A model generated the notes under the pieces. It saw only the letters and a list, made by a program, of their open reading frames with translations. It did no database searches and was not told the origin of the DNA. From Rhodoferax sp. (GTDB lineage Bacteria; Pseudomonadota; Gammaproteobacteria; Burkholderiales; Burkholderiaceae): a stretch of DNA of 8,840 nucleotides. The stretch's first letter is position 1. Every line of letters begins with the position of its first letter. Shown here piece after piece: positions 6,569 through 8,840 of the stretch. The stretch spans positions 1-8,840 of the forward strand of contig JAIFMT010000070.1 of NCBI GenBank assembly GCA_020048295.1, written 5' to 3'. Both the position numbers and the translations under genes were made by a program.

Positions 6569-7519
6569 ATGAATGTTGTGAATCGGCAGCCCCGCTTTTG
6601 GTTGCTGTTACTGTTGCCCGCACTGATGTTGACGGCTTGTAGTTCCAGGAGCCTGAACCGTGCACCGGTGGAAGACCGCGGCACCAGATCGGCGGCTGCC
6701 GCCAGCGCGCCGGATGCCGTGCCGGCGGTTGCGCCTGTGGTTGTTGAGGCCATGCCGGTCAAGCAGCCGCAAGGGTTCGAGAATGCAGGCAAACCGGGCT
6801 ACTACACGGTCAAACCCGGCGATACGCTGCTTCGCATTGCGCTGGAAAACGGGCAGGGCATGAAGGACATCGCGCGCTGGAGCCAGGTTGACAACCCAAA
6901 CCACATCGAGGTGGGGCAGGTGTTGCGTGTGATGCCGCCGCTGGCCAATGAAGTGCAGGTCAAGCCGGTGTCCAAGCCCAGCGTGACTGCGGCTACTGCC
7001 ATTGCACCCGCAACTGGTGCGGTGACGAGCGCTGTTGTTGTGCCCGACACGGCGGCCAGCGCCACCAGCGCCGCCAGTGCATCGAGTGCCGCAAGTCCGG
7101 CCAGTGCGGCCAGTGCAGGTGTCGCAGCCGCCAAAGTGCCGAGCGGTGAGGGTGACATCGCCTGGATCTGGCCCGCCAATGGGGTTGTTTTGGCAGGATT
7201 TGATGATGTCAAGAACAAAGGGGTGGATATTGGCGGTAAAGCCGGTGAGCCTGTGCTGGCCGCTGCCGACGGACGTGTGGTTTATGTCGGTGCCGGTTTG
7301 CGCACCTACGGCAACCTGATCATTCTCAAGCACAACAATTTGTACCTTACCGCCTACGCGCACAACCAGACGCTGCTGGTCAAGGAAGACCAGAATGTGC
7401 TCAAGGGGCAAAAAATTGCCGAAATGGGCAGCAGCGACACCGACAAGGTCAAATTGCACTTTGAACTGCGCCGCGAGGGCAAACCCGTGGACCCGATCAA
7501 ATACCTTCCTGCCCGCTAG
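6569..7519 (+). CDS. nlpD: Murein hydrolase activator lipoprotein NlpD (LysM + degenerate LytM/M23)
   Basis: The 316-residue lipoprotein has a signal peptide with lipobox LTAC (Cys24 is the lipidated residue). A LysM peptidoglycan-binding domain lies at about 78-123 (YYTVKPGDTLLRIA). A low-complexity Ala/Ser/Thr linker spans about 140-190. A LytM/M23 domain occupies about 199-313, ending in LHFELRREGKPVDPIKYLP. In active LytM enzymes the first zinc ligand is His; here the motif reads N217-K-G-V-D, so zinc is probably not bound. This is the known state of NlpD, which activates the amidase AmiC at the division septum rather than cutting the wall itself. Start: GGGAG (6559-6563) sits five bases before ATG 6569, giving a compact signal peptide. 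ATG 6557, overlapping the pcm stop, would add four residues. rpoS does not follow. Confidence 0.93.
   Translation: MNVVNRQPRFWLLLLLPALMLTACSSRSLNRAPVEDRGTRSAAAASAPDAVPAVAPVVVEAMPVKQPQGFENAGKPGYYTVKPGDTLLRIALENGQGMKDIARWSQVDNPNHIEVGQVLRVMPPLANEVQVKPVSKPSVTAATAIAPATGAVTSAVVVPDTAASATSAASASSAASPASAASAGVAAAKVPSGEGDIAWIWPANGVVLAGFDDVKNKGVDIGGKAGEPVLAAADGRVVYVGAGLRTYGNLIILKHNNLYLTAYAHNQTLLVKEDQNVLKGQKIAEMGSSDTDKVKLHFELRREGKPVDPIKYLPAR
7053..7120 (+). repeat. Low-complexity GCC/AGC-rich tract coding the Ala/Ser linker of NlpD
   Basis: Degenerate repeats of GCCAGC, GCCAGT and related units encode an AASATSAASASSAASPASAA-type stretch. It joins the LysM and LytM domains and is likely to vary in length between strains. 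It is a coding repeat, not a mobile element. Confidence 0.6.
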
Positions 7520-7537
7520 GGTTGGCCTGCCGCATGA

Positions 7538-7552
7538 CCCTGCCGGACAGGG
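7538..7552 (+). other. Small stem-loop between nlpD and rlmD
   Basis: CCCTG pairs with CAGGG across a CCGGA loop, within the 56-base gap between nlpD and rlmD. No T-run follows, so it is not a convincing terminator. It is the only structure seen where rpoS would normally be. Confidence 0.25.
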
Positions 7553-7575
7553 CCCCGCTATTTCGCTGGATTTGA

Positions 7576-8840
7576 ATGACTGAAAAAACTGAGGCGTCAG
7601 CGCCTGACGCGATTCCCCCCGATTGGCTTTTTGTTGAGTCGCTTGATCTCGACGCCCAGGGCGTTGCCCACAAGGCCGATGGCAAGGTGGTCTTTATTGA
7701 AGGTGCGCTGCCGTTCGAGCAGGTCAGCGCCAACATCAACCGGCATAAAAACAACTGGGAGCAGGGCACGCTGACGGCGATTCATCGCGCCTCATCACAG
7801 CGCGTGACACCGCAGTGCCAGCATTTTGGCCTGCACACCGGTGCCTGTGGCGGCTGCAAGATGCAACATTTGCACATCGCTGCCCAGGTCGCTGTCAAAC
7901 AGCGTGCGCTGGAAGACAACCTGTGGCATTTGGCCAAGGTCAAGGCAGAGCAAATCTTGCGCCCGATCGAGGGCCCGGCCTGGGGTTACCGCTACCGGGC
8001 ACGCCTGTCGGTGCGCTTTGTACGCAAAAAAGGCACGGTGCTGGTCGGCTTTCACGAGCGCAAGAGCCGTTATGTGGCCGACATGCAGGTCTGCCCGGTG
8101 CTACCGCCGCATGTGGAGGCGCTGCTGATGCCGTTGCGGGCGCTGATTTTGTCGATGGATGCGGCCGAGACCTGTCCGCAAATCGAACTGGCCTGTGGCG
8201 ATAGCGTCACCGCGCTGGTGCTGCGTCATCTGGAGCCCTTGAGCACAGCAGATGTCAGCCGCTTGCGCGCGTTTGCGCTGCAGCATGCCAGCGTGCAGTG
8301 GTGGCTACAGCCCAAGGGACCGGAGACGGTGCAACTGCTCGATGCCGGTGGCGAAGAACTCAGCTACGCCCTGCCCGAGTTCGGGCTGACCATGCCTTTC
8401 AAGCCGACCGACTTTACCCAGGTCAATCCACAAATCAACCGGGTGCTGGTGTCGCGGGCATTGCGCTTGCTGGCAGTGGCCAAGGACGAGCGGGTGATTG
8501 ACTGGTTTTGTGGTCTGGGCAATTTCACGCTGCCGCTGGCCACCCAGGCGCGCGCGGTATTGGGTGTGGAGGGCAGCGAAACGCTGGTCGCCCGGTCGCG
8601 CGAGAACTATATGAAAAATAGGGCTCTAGCCCATGCTAGTCGTGCGCTGACAGCAACTGAATTTGTAGCGAGGAACCTGTTTGAGATGACCCCGCAAATG
8701 CTGGTCGCCGATGGCGTGGCTGAGAAATGGCTGGTGGACCCGCCGCGTGAAGGGGCCTTTGCTCTGGCCCGCGCGCTGGCGGATCTGCATCAGCAACGTC
8801 TGGGTAAATTTGAAGGAGCGCCAACCCCGGGTGCGCAGCA
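7576..8840 (+). CDS. rlmD: 23S rRNA (uracil-C5)-methyltransferase RlmD, partial (runs off the right edge)
   Basis: An open frame from ATG 7576 to the window end encodes 421 complete residues of RlmD (RumA), which uses SAM to form m5U1939 in 23S rRNA. An N-terminal TRAM-like region (about 16-75) precedes the [4Fe-4S] cysteines C81, C91, C94 (ACGGCKMQH) and C173 (MQVCPVL). A central domain with [10 protein letters not shown] (280-289) follows, then SAM motif [15 protein letters not shown] (309-322) and LVDPPREGA (386-394). The catalytic Cys region (SCNPATLARD in relatives) lies beyond the edge. Residues about 345-365 are coded by an AT-rich stem-loop segment that looks like an inserted repeat (listed separately), with codons AGG, CTA, AGT and GTA unlike the surroundings; the frame stays open. 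The start is chosen because TEKTEAS...[16 protein letters not shown] is the usual beginning. The ribosome binding site is weak (CTGGA, 7566-7570). Confidence 0.94.
   Translation, partial: MTEKTEASAPDAIPPDWLFVESLDLDAQGVAHKADGKVVFIEGALPFEQVSANINRHKNNWEQGTLTAIHRASSQRVTPQCQHFGLHTGACGGCKMQHLHIAAQVAVKQRALEDNLWHLAKVKAEQILRPIEGPAWGYRYRARLSVRFVRKKGTVLVGFHERKSRYVADMQVCPVLPPHVEALLMPLRALILSMDAAETCPQIELACGDSVTALVLRHLEPLSTADVSRLRAFALQHASVQWWLQPKGPETVQLLDAGGEELSYALPEFGLTMPFKPTDFTQVNPQINRVLVSRALRLLAVAKDERVIDWFCGLGNFTLPLATQARAVLGVEGSETLVARSRENYMKNRALAHASRALTATEFVARNLFEMTPQMLVADGVAEKWLVDPPREGAFALARALADLHQQRLGKFEGAPTPGAQ
8608..8670. repeat. Short AT-rich stem-loop repeat inside the rlmD reading frame (Comamonadaceae-type interspersed repeat, candidate)
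   Basis: The segment from TATATGAAAAATAGGG to GAATTTGTAGC differs sharply in composition from the GC-rich gene around it. It contains two overlapping inverted repeats: GGGCT/AGCCC (8621-8625 and 8628-8632) and CTAGC/GCTAG (8626-8630 and 8635-8639, loop CCAT). The general pattern (AAAAATAGGGCT, central palindrome, distal ATTT-TAGC) resembles a short dispersed repeat I recall from intergenic regions of Comamonadaceae genomes. That identification is from memory. It contributes about 21 residues (345-365) to RlmD without breaking the frame. Confidence 0.5.

Noticed and set aside
6608..7459. Long open frame on the - strand opposite nlpD
   Set aside because: It is a shadow of the nlpD reading frame. 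The Gly/Thr/Cys-rich low-complexity part is just the reverse of the Ala/Ser linker.

Overview
The window reads as a stretch of chromosome from a betaproteobacterium, most likely Comamonadaceae (Rhodoferax/Polaromonas/Acidovorax-like). The grounds are the moderately high GC content, the gene order surE-pcm-nlpD, the close resemblance of the proteins to those of that family as I remember them, and a short AT-rich stem-loop repeat inside rlmD of a kind I associate with these genomes. This placement is inferred; no rRNA or other marker is present. All ten recognised genes are on the + strand and none is coded on the - strand. No tRNA, rRNA, CRISPR array, transposase or phage gene was seen.

Region 1 (1-477) is the tail of a cytochrome bd quinol oxidase operon: the tiny subunit gene cydX, then ybgE, overlapping by one base. 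cydA and cydB should lie just upstream of the window. A gene-free gap (478-764) with several hairpins separates this from the next group.

Region 2 (765-4890) is a tightly spaced run of five genes (gaps of 32, 13, 10 and 27 bases): an orphan Rieske iron-sulfur protein (petA-like, with no petB or petC after it), a group II truncated haemoglobin, a metallo-beta-lactamase-fold protein resembling persulfide dioxygenases but lacking several metal ligands, the cbb3 oxidase copper-reductase CcoG, and an alpha/beta hydrolase. The theme is respiration and oxygen or NO/sulfur stress under low oxygen, next to the bd oxidase. The genes that CcoG and the Rieske protein normally serve (ccoNOPQ, petBC) are absent from the window.

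Region 3 (4891-8840) is a stationary-phase and envelope maintenance block: surE (nucleotidase), pcm (isoaspartyl repair methyltransferase) and nlpD (lipoprotein activator of cell-wall amidases), with overlapping or coupled start sites. The 23S rRNA methyltransferase gene rlmD follows and runs off the right edge. rpoS, which usually follows nlpD, is missing: only 56 bases separate nlpD from rlmD.

The most notable points are the ligand-poor MBL protein encoded between a globin and ccoG, the orphan Rieske gene, the missing rpoS, and the short repeat apparently domesticated inside the rlmD reading frame. I did not see an outright new defence or mobile system.
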